In this document: positions 45,157 to 54,055 of the stretch, in pieces
Numbering within the stretch: position 1 is the first letter of the stretch
Layout: every line of letters starts with the position of its first letter
DNA from: Flectobacillus roseus
Lineage (GTDB): Bacteria > Bacteroidota > Bacteroidia > Cytophagales > Spirosomataceae
Assembly (NCBI RefSeq): GCF_030056665.1
Contig: NZ_JASHIG010000007.1
Strand: one strand, 5' to 3'
DNA length: 64,000 bases
Made by a program: the position numbers and the translations under genes
Notes under the pieces: generated by a model
The model's database searches: none
Told to the model about the DNA's origin: nothing
What the model saw: the letters and a program-made list of their open reading frames with translations, nothing else

Positions 45157-45890
45157 GTTAAAGCGGGTTGTATTTTTCGTTCATAATACCAAACAATTTT
45201 GTCCAAAAGTACATCGCCTCCACCATAAAAAAATACCGCTCCCAATGGAGGGTTGGCAGTGGCTAATCCTCCGTAGGTAATGGGGCGCCAAATACAGCAG
45301 TTGTAATAGGTACCGATGAGTTCGGTCGTAAAAACTGCTATCCCAATGAAAAAATACACATTTTGCCATCTTTTTCGTCTGACTAATACAAAAAATAATA
45401 GCCCAAATAACAATGAAAAATGGTCGTTCCAATAATATCCAACGAGTAAAAATACGACTGCATAAAAGACTATGAAAATAGGTCTTAACACTTTGTCATG
45501 TCGTGCTGCCCATTGGGTGTGTGCGAAGATATAACCCGTGGCATATACGATACTATGACCAAATGGGACATAGAATGGCACATAAGGTGTACGATAATCA
45601 TACATTCCTGCACCATTACAGAAAATTAACTCGCCTAAATATGACAAAAAAATCATCACGAAAAGCAATTTTCGCAAATGCGCATCGCTGTGATGAAATA
45701 GTAAACCAAAATATGAAAGCGTCAGTACATCAGCGAGATACCTGCCGTCAAAAATGTTTTGGGCAAACCACGGAGAATCAACAAAAAGTAAGATTGTAAT
45801 AAAAGGAAAAAAGCCCCAAGCCAGCATCAATAGTGCCTTGAAGTTTTGAGTAGTATGATTAAAAATGGGAAAGGAAAGAATATATTTCAT
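45153..45890 (-). CDS. Multi-span membrane protein of unknown function
   Basis: This 245-residue protein has about seven hydrophobic segments (ALLMLAWGFFPFITILLFV, LLFVMIFLSYLGELIF, PIFIVFYAVVFLLVGYYW, SLLFGLLFFVLV, YFFIGIAVFTTELIGTYY). It has a conserved-looking aromatic patch TPYVPFYVPFGHSIVYATGY and a late NPPLGAVFFYGGGD. No family is recognised. The ATG at 45890 (MKYILSF) is chosen over one five codons upstream, as it starts closer to the first helix. The gene converges with alkB and overlaps it by 4 bases. Confidence 0.75.
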   Translation of the reverse strand: MKYILSFPIFNHTTQNFKALLMLAWGFFPFITILLFVDSPWFAQNIFDGRYLADVLTLSYFGLLFHHSDAHLRKLLFVMIFLSYLGELIFCNGAGMYDYRTPYVPFYVPFGHSIVYATGYIFAHTQWAARHDKVLRPIFIVFYAVVFLLVGYYWNDHFSLLFGLLFFVLVRRKRWQNVYFFIGIAVFTTELIGTYYNCCIWRPITYGGLATANPPLGAVFFYGGGDVLLDKIVWYYERKIQPALT

Positions 45891-46060
45891 CGAAAGTAAT
45901 ATCAAATTTATTTGATTATAAATTTAGCATTTTAGGCAAGGACAACTCCCCACTATTACTTAAATAATCTTACAGAATTAAGTTGGATTAATTGTGAGAT
46001 AAAACATTAGTAATCAAAAAATACACTCAAAACTCATCACTCATAATTCAGCACTACTAC

Positions 46061-46543
46061 CTATCTCCATTTAAAAGACTTATTGTCGATAGCTCGCATA
46101 GTACACAAAATACCATCCAAATGGTCGTATTCATGTTGGAGAAGTTCTGATAAATCATTTTGCATATCCCAAATTTGCTCTTGCCAATTTTCATCCAAAT
46201 AACGAATAGTTAGGCTTTTATGTCGCTTTACTTTGACCAAAAGACGAGGAAAGCTCATACAATCATCCCATAGCTCAAATTGTTCTTCGCTGAGATTTTC
46301 TAAAACTGGATTAATGAACACCACAGGTTTATCGGTATTCATATAAATAACTCTCCTCATAATGCCCAACTGAGGTGCTGCAATTGCTCTCCCAAAATTG
46401 TACTTTTCCCGTATTTCCTGCATAACATTATGTAAGTCGGCGACCCATTCTTTCACTAATGGTAGTTCTTCTTTGGTCACTTCTTGACAAATCTCATAGA
46501 GTCGAGGGTCGCCCAAGACTAGCAAATCATCTAAGGTTTTCAT
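46061..46543 (-). CDS. Peptide deformylase-like protein, divergent motifs
   Basis: Peptide deformylase removes the N-formyl group from new proteins. This 160-residue protein has the metal ligands: Cys95 in DDCMSFP and the HEYDH motif (His137, Glu138, His141). The motifs differ from the standard ones. Motif 1 GxGLAAPQ appears as GRAIAAPQ (third Gly changed to Ala), and motif 2 EGCLS appears as DDCMS. Such changes are seen in secondary deformylases, so activity is likely but its substrate range is open. It is divergent from the class IV aminotransferase gene, with a short gap. Confidence 0.85.
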   Translation of the reverse strand: MKTLDDLLVLGDPRLYEICQEVTKEELPLVKEWVADLHNVMQEIREKYNFGRAIAAPQLGIMRRVIYMNTDKPVVFINPVLENLSEEQFELWDDCMSFPRLLVKVKRHKSLTIRYLDENWQEQIWDMQNDLSELLQHEYDHLDGILCTMRAIDNKSFKWR

Positions 46544-46614
46544 TTTTGAATCAATTATTTATGCAAAATCTGGAATATCTATTTAAAAAAAGTAGTTTAA
46601 ATTTACAGAAGAAT

Positions 46615-47196
46615 ATGAGAATTTTAGAAACTATACAGATACAAAATGGTGAGATATTACAAATATCTTATCATCAAGCACGTATGAACGCCGCCCGAAA
46701 GCAACTTTGGCAGTGTGATAACGTCATAGATTTAGCTTCAACGTTGGTTGTTCCAGTTGAACATCAGAATGGCATTGTGCGTTGTAGAGTAGTGTACCAA
46801 CAAGAAATCGAGGAAATACAATTTATTCCCTACCAATGGAAAAATATTCGAAGTATTAAAGTGGTTGAAGCGCCACCGATTGACTATGCTATCAAATGGT
46901 TGGAAAGAGATGCTTTTACACAATTACTTCAAGAAAACCCAGAGGTAGATGAGTTGATTATTACTCAAAATGGTTGGGTTTCAGATGCCACTATTGCGAA
47001 CTTGGCATTTTGGGATGGAAAACAGTGGTTGACGCCCAACACGCCACTATTGAAAGGTACAAAACGACAATATTTGTTGGATACGAATCAAATCGCTGAA
47101 AAAGCTATCAAAGTAGAAGACCTGAAGCATTTTGAGAAAGTCTGTTTAATCAATACTTTCAGAGATTTGTCGCATGAGGATGCCATCAGTCTTTAA
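46615..47196 (+). CDS. Class IV aminotransferase (4-amino-4-deoxychorismate lyase-like)
   Basis: This 193-residue PLP-fold protein matches class IV aminotransferases of the PabC type: RILETIQIQNGEILQISYHQAR at the start, KWLERDAFTQLL, then the hallmark DELIITQNGWVSDATIANLAFWDGKQW and LTPNTPLLKGTKRQYLL. The likely PLP lysine is in the middle (IRSIKVVEAPP or nearby); I cannot fix it. PabC makes p-aminobenzoate for folate; branched-chain or D-amino acid transaminases are other options. The start at 46615 fits the family. An ATG at 46561 would add 18 residues, and a longer frame overlapping the deformylase is rejected. The helicase gene follows within 60 bases. Confidence 0.82.
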   Translation: MRILETIQIQNGEILQISYHQARMNAARKQLWQCDNVIDLASTLVVPVEHQNGIVRCRVVYQQEIEEIQFIPYQWKNIRSIKVVEAPPIDYAIKWLERDAFTQLLQENPEVDELIITQNGWVSDATIANLAFWDGKQWLTPNTPLLKGTKRQYLLDTNQIAEKAIKVEDLKHFEKVCLINTFRDLSHEDAISL

Positions 47197-47253
47197 GGTT
47201 TGAAAAAACACCATTCATTCAATTACTCAATCATAATTCACTCAATAATTGCC

Positions 47254-48690
47254 GTGGCAGAAGAACAAAAAACACCTTCGTTTTTATTAAGACAAAAATT
47301 TCCCTTTGAACCAACCGTTGGACAGGTTGAACTTTTTCAGAAAATGGAAAAGTTTATCCTCAATACCGACGATTTTGGCCCATTGTGTTTTTTGTTAAAA
47401 GGATATGCTGGTACAGGAAAGACCACGGTAATTTCCACCATAATCAAAGTATTGCCCAAGTTTGGTTATAAGTCGGTGCTGCTGGCACCGACAGGTCGTG
47501 CGGCAAAAGTAATGTCGAATTATTCAAAAAAAACGGCCTTGACGATTCATAAAAAAATCTATCGACAAGTAGCCAACCAATATACAGGGAGCCTCGAGTT
47601 TCAGCGTCAAAATAACTATGCCACCAATACCATTTTTATCATTGATGAATCGTCCATGATTTCGGACGATGCTGAGTTTGGTACGGCAGGCTTACTTACC
47701 GATTTGATGGAATATGTGTTTACGCATCCTGAGTTAGACTACAATGGGAACAAAATCATATTTGTAGGTGATACAGCACAGTTGCCTCCCGTAGGAAAAT
47801 TCATGTCGCCTGCGCTTGAAAAAGTTTATATGGAAGGGCAGTTTCATTTGGGTGTTTTGGAGCAAGAACTTACCGAAGTAATGCGTCAGGATGCCGAATC
47901 TGGGATTTTGTATAATGCCACCCAACTCCGAAGTACTCTGAGTACGAATAAGCCCAAAATCTCTTTTGTGACTAAAGGATATCGAGATTTTTATAAAATG
48001 ACTGGCGAAAAGCTGGAGGATGGGCTTAACTATGCTTACCGAAAATTTGGGAGAGAAAATACGATTATCCTGACACGCTCGAACAAGACTGCTGTTCTTT
48101 ATAACCGCTATATTCGCCAACAAATCTTTGCTTTGGATGATGAGCTTTCGGTTGGAGATTTGTTGATGATTGTACGAAATAATTATCATTGGTTGGGGGA
48201 TGACTCTCCAGCGGGTTTTTTGGCTAACGGTGATTTTGTGGAGGTTATGAAAATTCGGGGTGTGGAAGAAATGCACGGCTTCCGTTTTGCAACCTTATAT
48301 CTTCGTTTGCTCGATTATGAAGACCATCCCGAAATCGAAGCAAAAGTGCTTTTGAGTACCTTATATTCCAATAACCCCTCTCTGAATAAAGACGAAAGTA
48401 AGGCACTGTATGACTCGGTAGCCTTGGATTATGAGCATATTACAAACAAAAAAGATCGTATTGCCGAAATTCGTAAAGACCCTTATCTCAATGCGCTGCA
48501 AGTAAAGTTTGCCTATGCGCTCACTTGCCACAAATCGCAAGGTGGGCAGTGGAATGCCGTGTTTGTAGAACAAGGCTATTTGACTGATGAACAAATCAAT
48601 GAGGATTTTGTTCGTTGGCTTTATACAGGTATTACGCGTGCTACTCACGAGGTGTTTTTAGTCAATTTTCATAATGAGTTTTTTGATTAG
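47254..48690 (+). CDS. RecD-like ATP-dependent DNA helicase (UvrD/SF1B type)
   Basis: This protein is a short superfamily 1 helicase. Walker A is GYAGTGKTT (about 50-58), followed by LLAPTGRAAKVMSN, Walker B FIIDESSMISDD and the glutamine/arginine segment IIFVGDTAQLPPVG. The UvrD_C_2-type end has KFAYALTCHKSQGGQWNAVFVEQG and WLYTGITRATHEVFLVN. RecD-type helicases move 5' to 3'; there is no RecB or RecC gene here, so it is a stand-alone type. I prefer the GTG at 47254 (478 residues) because a TTG at 47200 adds a His/Ile-rich tail that looks like intergenic sequence. It is probably co-transcribed with the aminotransferase gene. Confidence 0.93.
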   Translation: MAEEQKTPSFLLRQKFPFEPTVGQVELFQKMEKFILNTDDFGPLCFLLKGYAGTGKTTVISTIIKVLPKFGYKSVLLAPTGRAAKVMSNYSKKTALTIHKKIYRQVANQYTGSLEFQRQNNYATNTIFIIDESSMISDDAEFGTAGLLTDLMEYVFTHPELDYNGNKIIFVGDTAQLPPVGKFMSPALEKVYMEGQFHLGVLEQELTEVMRQDAESGILYNATQLRSTLSTNKPKISFVTKGYRDFYKMTGEKLEDGLNYAYRKFGRENTIILTRSNKTAVLYNRYIRQQIFALDDELSVGDLLMIVRNNYHWLGDDSPAGFLANGDFVEVMKIRGVEEMHGFRFATLYLRLLDYEDHPEIEAKVLLSTLYSNNPSLNKDESKALYDSVALDYEHITNKKDRIAEIRKDPYLNALQVKFAYALTCHKSQGGQWNAVFVEQGYLTDEQINEDFVRWLYTGITRATHEVFLVNFHNEFFD

Positions 48691-48793
48691 TAATGTGATC
48701 TTCGTCTCAAAAAATTGATAAATGATAAGAGGTTTTGAAAAAATCAAAATCTAAAAGGCTGAGTTTTTCGTATTTTTCCAAAACGAGAAACTT

Positions 48794-49294
48794 ATGAAAT
48801 ACATACTTGCCTTTACTTTGTTTTTAATGAAAACCAATTTTGTGCCGAATGCCACGGTTGAGAAAGTTGATTTACGACGCTATTGCGGTGTCTGGTATTC
48901 ACTGTATTCTTTACCCACCATGTTTGACCGTAATACCCGAGAAACCACTGGGTATTATACACTCAATACGAAGGGCTACTTCGATGTAGTAACCACTTAT
49001 AAAAAAGGGAATGATGAAGAAGTTCACTCCGTAAAATCCAAAGTTTTTCCAGTGGCTAATACCAATAACGCTAAACTCGAAGCCCAATTTTTATGGCCAT
49101 ACCGAGTGGACTATTGGATTATCGAACTTCCCGAAGATTATTCTTATGTGGTGGTGGGACATCCTGAGTATAAATTTTTGTTTATCATGAGTCGTAAAAA
49201 GAATATGCCTCAAAAACAGTTAGATGACATTATTGCGAGATGTAAAGCAAAAGGCTATCCTGTCGACAAATTGAGTTCACAGAAACACGATTAG
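48794..49294 (+). CDS. Lipocalin family protein (Blc-like)
   Basis: This 166-residue protein has a likely signal peptide (MKYILAFTLFLMKTNF). The lipocalin core has DLRRYCGVWYSLYSLP (the GxW motif), then ETTGYYTLNTKGYFDVVTTY, AKLEAQFLWPYRVDYWIIEL and SYVVVGHPEYKFLFIMSRK, matching the bacterial lipocalin Blc. Blc binds lysophospholipids or fatty acids in the outer membrane during starvation. No lipobox is seen, so it is probably soluble in the periplasm. The ligand is inferred. It is a single gene. Confidence 0.93.
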   Translation: MKYILAFTLFLMKTNFVPNATVEKVDLRRYCGVWYSLYSLPTMFDRNTRETTGYYTLNTKGYFDVVTTYKKGNDEEVHSVKSKVFPVANTNNAKLEAQFLWPYRVDYWIIELPEDYSYVVVGHPEYKFLFIMSRKKNMPQKQLDDIIARCKAKGYPVDKLSSQKHD

Positions 49295-49443
49295 GATACC
49301 CTTTGTGATATTTATTTTCTGAAAAAATCTTCTATTTGAGCCGTTACTTAGTAGAAATATATCAATTTAATCTTTTAGGTTATATAGCGTTATTCGTTAG
49401 TGTAGAATTGTGAGTTAGAGCTGTACGGAGGGTTTCCAACAAT

Positions 49444-49544
49444 TACGGATTTAGGATTTCTAATTTCGGAAATAGAGTAAAATACTTTTATTTTTTTATA
49501 AAATATAGAAGTTTATACTTCCGAAATCCCACATCCGAAATAAT
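49444..49544. repeat. Dispersed palindromic repeat, family B, copy 3
   Basis: Left words ATTACGGATTTAGGATTT and TAATTTCGGAAAT are mirrored by TTCCGAAATCCCACATCCG on the right, about 45 bases apart. It resembles the copy at 18549. The rest of the 333-base gap 49295-49627 shows no gene. Confidence 0.55.
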
Positions 49545-49627
49545 CAGTTTTTATAATCCTAGTATACAACCCTAACTCACAACTACCAATTTCCTGATCT
49601 AAAAATTGATATTTATCTCTAAACAAT

Positions 49628-50689
49628 ATGCTTTCTAGAAGAACCTTTTTGGCTTCTTTAGGAGTTTTGCCATTGACTACATTTAGCTTTGGAAAACCCA
49701 AAACTAAGGTTTTGCCTTTATCCGATTTTGTCAAGCACCTTGAACCAGTTGGTCGTCGATTGGAAATAGAAGGGTATTACGTTTGGTGTGCTTCACCGAT
49801 TATGGCTCCAGATGGGAAAGTACATGTTTTCTTTTCAAGATGGCCTGAAAAATACAAAATGGGTGGTTGGATTCATAAATCCGAAATTGCTCATGCTATT
49901 GCTGATTCTCCTACAGCTCCCTTTAAAGTTACTGGTACTATTCTTGCTCCAAGAGGCGAAGGATTTTGGGATGCAACTACCTGTCATAATCCTCATATTC
50001 AATTTATTGATAACCAATATTGTTTGTTTTACATGGGTAATTCCAATGGTAAGACAGATACTAAGCGTATTGGTATTGCCACAGCGCCAAGCCTCGATGG
50101 CCCTTGGACTCGCTATGACAAACCGCTGTTAGAAGCTGGTACCGAAGGCGCTTGGGATGACCACTGCACCACAAATCCCTCTTTTATTAAACACCCGAAT
50201 GGAGAGTATTGGTTGTACTACAAATCTTGGAATACCAAAGAATACCAAGAAGCTCAAGGCGCTATTCGTGGTAATCGAAAATACGGTTTGGCAATTGCCA
50301 AAAATTTAATGGGACCTTATACCAAGTATGCAGGTAATCCCATTGTAGATTTTTCGAAAAAAGGCAATAATGCCCAAGTTGAGGATGCTTTTACGTATTG
50401 GGAAAATGGCAAATTCAAAATGCTTACCCGCGATATGGGTTATTTTAACCATGAAGTAGGCTTGTTTATGGAGTCGAAAAATGGAAAGAAGTGGAGCGAA
50501 CCTACCGTATCTTTTTTTCCTGCGGAAGCCTATATTACCGAACCACCAGCACCTTCGCACCTTAAGCGATATGGTAGGTTTGAACGCCCGCAATTACTCC
50601 TACAAAACGGTAAGCCAACCCATCTTTTTACCGCTATGCAAGGAGGGAAATATGCTACCTCTAGTTGTTTCGTTTTCCGCTTGAGCTAA
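49628..50689 (+). CDS. GH43-fold glycosidase-like protein with Tat signal
   Basis: This 353-residue protein starts with a twin-arginine signal (SRRTFLASLG), so it is folded before export. The mature part has five-bladed GH43/GH32/GH117-type propeller strands: YYVWCASPIMAPDGKVHVFF, FWDATTCHNPHIQF, YCLFYMGNSNG and DHCTTNPSFIKHPNGEYWL. Candidate acids are Asp in APDG and WDATTC, and Glu in VEDAFTYW. No subfamily can be assigned. It lies 53 bases upstream of the rhamnogalacturonan lyase gene on the same strand and is probably co-transcribed. A role in trimming pectin fragments is inferred from this context. Confidence 0.85.
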   Translation: MLSRRTFLASLGVLPLTTFSFGKPKTKVLPLSDFVKHLEPVGRRLEIEGYYVWCASPIMAPDGKVHVFFSRWPEKYKMGGWIHKSEIAHAIADSPTAPFKVTGTILAPRGEGFWDATTCHNPHIQFIDNQYCLFYMGNSNGKTDTKRIGIATAPSLDGPWTRYDKPLLEAGTEGAWDDHCTTNPSFIKHPNGEYWLYYKSWNTKEYQEAQGAIRGNRKYGLAIAKNLMGPYTKYAGNPIVDFSKKGNNAQVEDAFTYWENGKFKMLTRDMGYFNHEVGLFMESKNGKKWSEPTVSFFPAEAYITEPPAPSHLKRYGRFERPQLLLQNGKPTHLFTAMQGGKYATSSCFVFRLS

Positions 50690-50742
50690 AATTTTACTAC
50701 TAATATTCACTAATTTCTTTACCAATAAACCTGATTTATTTC

Positions 50743-52548
50743 ATGAAAAAAATCGTAAGTAAAGTATTACCCTTTGGTTTGGGCTTGCTGCTATCTTCGG
50801 GTGTGATGGCGCAGTATCAACTCGAAAATTTGGATAGAGGTTTGGTCGCTGTGCGTACCAACCCAAAATCTGTTTTTTTGAGTTGGAGAATACTTGGCTC
50901 AGATGCCAAAAATTTGGCTTTTAATATTTACAGAGGAAAAACCAAATTAAACGCCAGTCCGATTACAACGATATCCAATTGGGTAGACAGCACAGGAATC
51001 GAGTCAAGTGAATACAGTCTTTGTGCTGTTATCAATGGCAAAGAACAAAAGTCTATTTATACCCAAGTCTTATCTCAAAACTTCATAGAAATACCCCTTA
51101 AAATACCAGAAGGAGGCACTACCCCCGATGGTAAGCCTTATACTTATACCGCTTCGGATTGCTCGGTAGGAGATTTGGACGGTGATGGTAAATATGAAAT
51201 TGTCTTGAAATGGGATCCGACTAATGCCAAGGATAATTCTCAAAAAGGTTATACAGGAAACGTCTACTTAGACGCATATCGTATGGATGGGAAGCAATTG
51301 TGGCGTGTAGATTTAGGGAAAAATATTCGTGCTGGAGCGCACTATACCCAGTTTATGGTTTTTGATTTTGATGGAGATGGTAAAGCCGAAATTGCCTGTA
51401 AAACTGCGGATGGAACGACAGATGCTTTTGGGAAAATCATAGGAGATGCCAAAGCTGATTATCGTAATGAAGCGGGATATGTATTGGATGGTCCTGAGTT
51501 TTTGACAGTTTTTGAAGGTATTTCTGGTAAAATTCTTGATTCTGTACCATTTACGCCTGAGCGTGGCGAGGTAGGAGCTTGGGGAGATAAATATGGCAAC
51601 CGAGTAGATAGATTTATCTCAGCAGTGGCGTATCTCGACGGCAAACATCCAAGCCTGATTACTGGGCGTGGCTACTATACACGTTTGGTTAGAACTGCTT
51701 GGGATTTTGAGAAAGGTAAAATCAAAATGCGTTGGAATTTTGACTCTAACGATGCTGGAAATGAAGCCCATAGAAGTATGGGGAATCACCAAATGAGTAT
51801 TGCAGATTTGGATGGCGATGGTAAACAAGAGGTAATTAGTGGGTCATCGGTAATAGCTTCTAATGGTAAAAGTTTTTATGCAAATGGCTTAGGTCATGGC
51901 GATGCGTTGCATGTTTCAGACATGGATCCAACCAGAAAAGGTTTAGAACTTTGGCAATGCCATGAGGAACCAGCCAAATATGGAGAATATGGGATGGAAT
52001 TTAGAGACCTTTTAACAGGAAAACCTATTTGGGGAGTATCAGGTGAAGGCAAGGATATTGGACGTTGTATGGCGGCTGATATTGATCCTACTCATTATGG
52101 ATACGAGGTTTGGGGCTCAGTAGGAGGGCTTTATGACTGTAAAGGAAATCAGATTAGTGCTACCAGACCTCGTTCTATGAACTTTGCGGTTTGGTGGGAT
52201 GGCGATTTAACTCGTGAGTTATTGGATGGTAATCATGTAGATAAATGGGATTATCAAAATGGACAATTGGTACGCCTATTCACAGCCGAAGGCTGCTCTT
52301 CAAACAACGGTACAAAGGCAACACCTGCCGTTTCAGCAGATTTATTTGGCGATTGGCGTGAGGAGGTAGTATTGAAAAAAAGCGATAGCTCAGCTCTTCG
52401 TATTTTTACGACTACTATTCCAACAACTTATAAAATGCCAACCCTGATGCACGATGCTCAATATCGAGTGGCTATTGCTTGGCAAAATTCAGGCTATAAC
52501 CAACCGCCTCATCCAAGCTTTTATTTGGGAGAAGTTGCACCGAAGTAA
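50743..52548 (+). CDS. Rhamnogalacturonan lyase (PL11)
   Basis: This 601-residue exported lyase has a signal peptide ending GVMAQ. Family PL11 signs are an eight-bladed propeller with Asp-rich calcium loops: DLDGDGKYEIVLKWDP, DFDGDGKAEIACKTADGT, DLDGDGKQEVISGS. Characteristic segments are EGGTTPDGKPYTYTASD, GDKYGNRVDRFISAVAYL, MGNHQMSIADL and AHRSMGN. The enzyme cleaves the rhamnogalacturonan I backbone by beta-elimination between rhamnose and galacturonate. It follows the GH43-fold gene closely and is ended by a strong terminator. It is the best evidence for the pectin substrate of this part of the window. Confidence 0.97.
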   Translation: MKKIVSKVLPFGLGLLLSSGVMAQYQLENLDRGLVAVRTNPKSVFLSWRILGSDAKNLAFNIYRGKTKLNASPITTISNWVDSTGIESSEYSLCAVINGKEQKSIYTQVLSQNFIEIPLKIPEGGTTPDGKPYTYTASDCSVGDLDGDGKYEIVLKWDPTNAKDNSQKGYTGNVYLDAYRMDGKQLWRVDLGKNIRAGAHYTQFMVFDFDGDGKAEIACKTADGTTDAFGKIIGDAKADYRNEAGYVLDGPEFLTVFEGISGKILDSVPFTPERGEVGAWGDKYGNRVDRFISAVAYLDGKHPSLITGRGYYTRLVRTAWDFEKGKIKMRWNFDSNDAGNEAHRSMGNHQMSIADLDGDGKQEVISGSSVIASNGKSFYANGLGHGDALHVSDMDPTRKGLELWQCHEEPAKYGEYGMEFRDLLTGKPIWGVSGEGKDIGRCMAADIDPTHYGYEVWGSVGGLYDCKGNQISATRPRSMNFAVWWDGDLTRELLDGNHVDKWDYQNGQLVRLFTAEGCSSNNGTKATPAVSADLFGDWREEVVLKKSDSSALRIFTTTIPTTYKMPTLMHDAQYRVAIAWQNSGYNQPPHPSFYLGEVAPK

Positions 52549-52643
52549 TTTGAAGGTTAGTTGATTTGAAAACGGTTAAATACCCAAATAGAAGTCATTC
52601 TGTATTTTGGGATACCTTGCTAGAAATATCATAACAGTTAACC

Positions 52644-52683
52644 AAAAAATGCGTTCGAAAAGAGCTTTTCGAACGCATTTTTT
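52644..52683. terminator. Bidirectional terminator after the PL11 gene
   Basis: AAAAAATGCGTTCGAAAA at 52644-52661 pairs perfectly over 18 bp with 52666-52683, closing the loop GAGC, with T-runs on both strands. It lies between two convergent genes. Confidence 0.93.
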
Positions 52684-52750
52684 TTATACTATATCTCAGG
52701 ATAATAATCACTCATTTCCTCAATCTCAACTCACTAAATTTGAGATTAAA

Positions 52751-53920
52751 TTATTCTGGAAGTAACTGGATAATGCGTCCTGGACCTTCTACAGAAATAT
52801 AAATTAAGCCATCAGGACCTTGTTTTACGTTGCGTACACGACCGATACTTTCCAATAATTTCTGTTCTTTCACTACTTTTCCATCTTTGATTTCAAGACG
52901 ACTTAGGTATTGATACGCTAGTCCGCCCACTAACAAGCTTCCTTTCCAACCTTTGTATTTATCACTTGTTAAAAATGCGATACCACAAGTTCCGATAGAA
53001 GGCGTGTATTGGTGTTGAGGAAGTGTGACACCCTCTTTTGATGGAGCTTTAGAAATAGTTTTTCCATCGTAGTTGATACCATAAGATACCACAGGCCAAC
53101 CGTAGTTTTTGCCTTTTTGGATCACATTCACTTCGTCTCCACCACGAGGACCGTGCTCAGACTCCCAAATTTCTTGTGTAGTTGGATTAAAAATCAAACC
53201 TTGTGGGTTGCGGTGACCGTATGAGTAAACCGTAGAAGGCGCAGTGTTTCCTTCTAAAATTGGGTTGTCGCTAGGTACTTTACCATCGTCTGTCATGCGG
53301 TGAACTTTTCCCCAAGGAATCGTTACATTTTGCGCATTCATGTTTGGTGATTCAGCACCACCATAACTTGTTGCACCACCTTCACCAATGGATAAAAACA
53401 AAAATCCTTTGTTATCAAACTCGATGCGGCTACCGTAGTGGTTGTACATCGTGTTGGTAGCAGGAGTGCTAAAAATCGTTTCGGTACCAGTGATCGCATC
53501 ACCGCTGAGTTTGAAACGAATCAAATTTAATTGTGAGCCATTATCAGAACCCTTGCTTACATAAGTCGCATAAATCCAACCATTTTGGGCATATTTTGGA
53601 TGAACTCTCAAATCCAACAATCCACCTTGTCCTTTAGCGAATACATCTGTTGGAGCACCTGAAAGCTCTGTGGTTTTCCCGCCAGAATAACGGAAAATTT
53701 TACCTTGTCTTTCTGTAAAAAGTAAATCGCCATTAGGGAGAAAATCCATTCCCCAGATAATTTCCTTGTCGTTAACAATGATATTAGTTTTGATTTTTGG
53801 TTGATTATCTGCTGTAGCGTTTTCAGTAGTCGGCTCCAATCCTCCATTTGTTTTGCAGGAGAATCCAGAAGAAAGGGACATGATTGTTAAGCAAGCACAT
53901 CCTAAAAGTACATTTTTCAT
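52751..53920 (-). CDS. PQQ-dependent sugar (sorbosone/aldose) dehydrogenase, lipoprotein
   Basis: This 389-residue lipoprotein (lipobox ending FSC, Cys22) matches soluble quinoprotein glucose/sorbosone dehydrogenases. Propeller words are WGMDFLPNGDLLFTERQGKI, GGLLDLRVHPKYAQNGWIY, NHYGSRIEFDNKGFLFLSIG, YSYGHRNPQGLIF and WESEHGPRGGDEVN. The members oxidise aldoses, with PQQ as cofactor and calcium, and pass electrons to a quinone or cytochrome. No PQQ biosynthesis gene is in the window. The position between the PL11 gene and the cyclic-nucleotide phosphodiesterase suggests sugar use, but it is on the opposite strand to PL11. Confidence 0.93.
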   Translation of the reverse strand: MKNVLLGCACLTIMSLSSGFSCKTNGGLEPTTENATADNQPKIKTNIIVNDKEIIWGMDFLPNGDLLFTERQGKIFRYSGGKTTELSGAPTDVFAKGQGGLLDLRVHPKYAQNGWIYATYVSKGSDNGSQLNLIRFKLSGDAITGTETIFSTPATNTMYNHYGSRIEFDNKGFLFLSIGEGGATSYGGAESPNMNAQNVTIPWGKVHRMTDDGKVPSDNPILEGNTAPSTVYSYGHRNPQGLIFNPTTQEIWESEHGPRGGDEVNVIQKGKNYGWPVVSYGINYDGKTISKAPSKEGVTLPQHQYTPSIGTCGIAFLTSDKYKGWKGSLLVGGLAYQYLSRLEIKDGKVVKEQKLLESIGRVRNVKQGPDGLIYISVEGPGRIIQLLPE

Positions 53921-54006
53921 AAAGAATTGAATGTTAGATTTTGAATTTATTACAAAAGTATAATAATCAGGCTTTTCTCTGTCGGGGCTGTAGGGCTTTT
54001 TGTATC

Positions 54007-54050
54007 GGATTGTGAGTCTATGGATGGTATATATCCTAAAATCCGAAACC
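54007..54050. repeat. Possible family B repeat relic
   Basis: TATCGGATTGTGAG faces CCTAAAATCCGAAACCC across about 20 bases, just past the phosphodiesterase stop on the minus strand. It may also act as its terminator. Confidence 0.4.
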
Positions 54051-54055
54051 CATTC

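Noticed and set aside
46459..46614. N-terminal extension of the aminotransferase overlapping the deformylase gene
   Set aside because: The added residues are unrelated to the family and would overlap the divergent gene's coding start.
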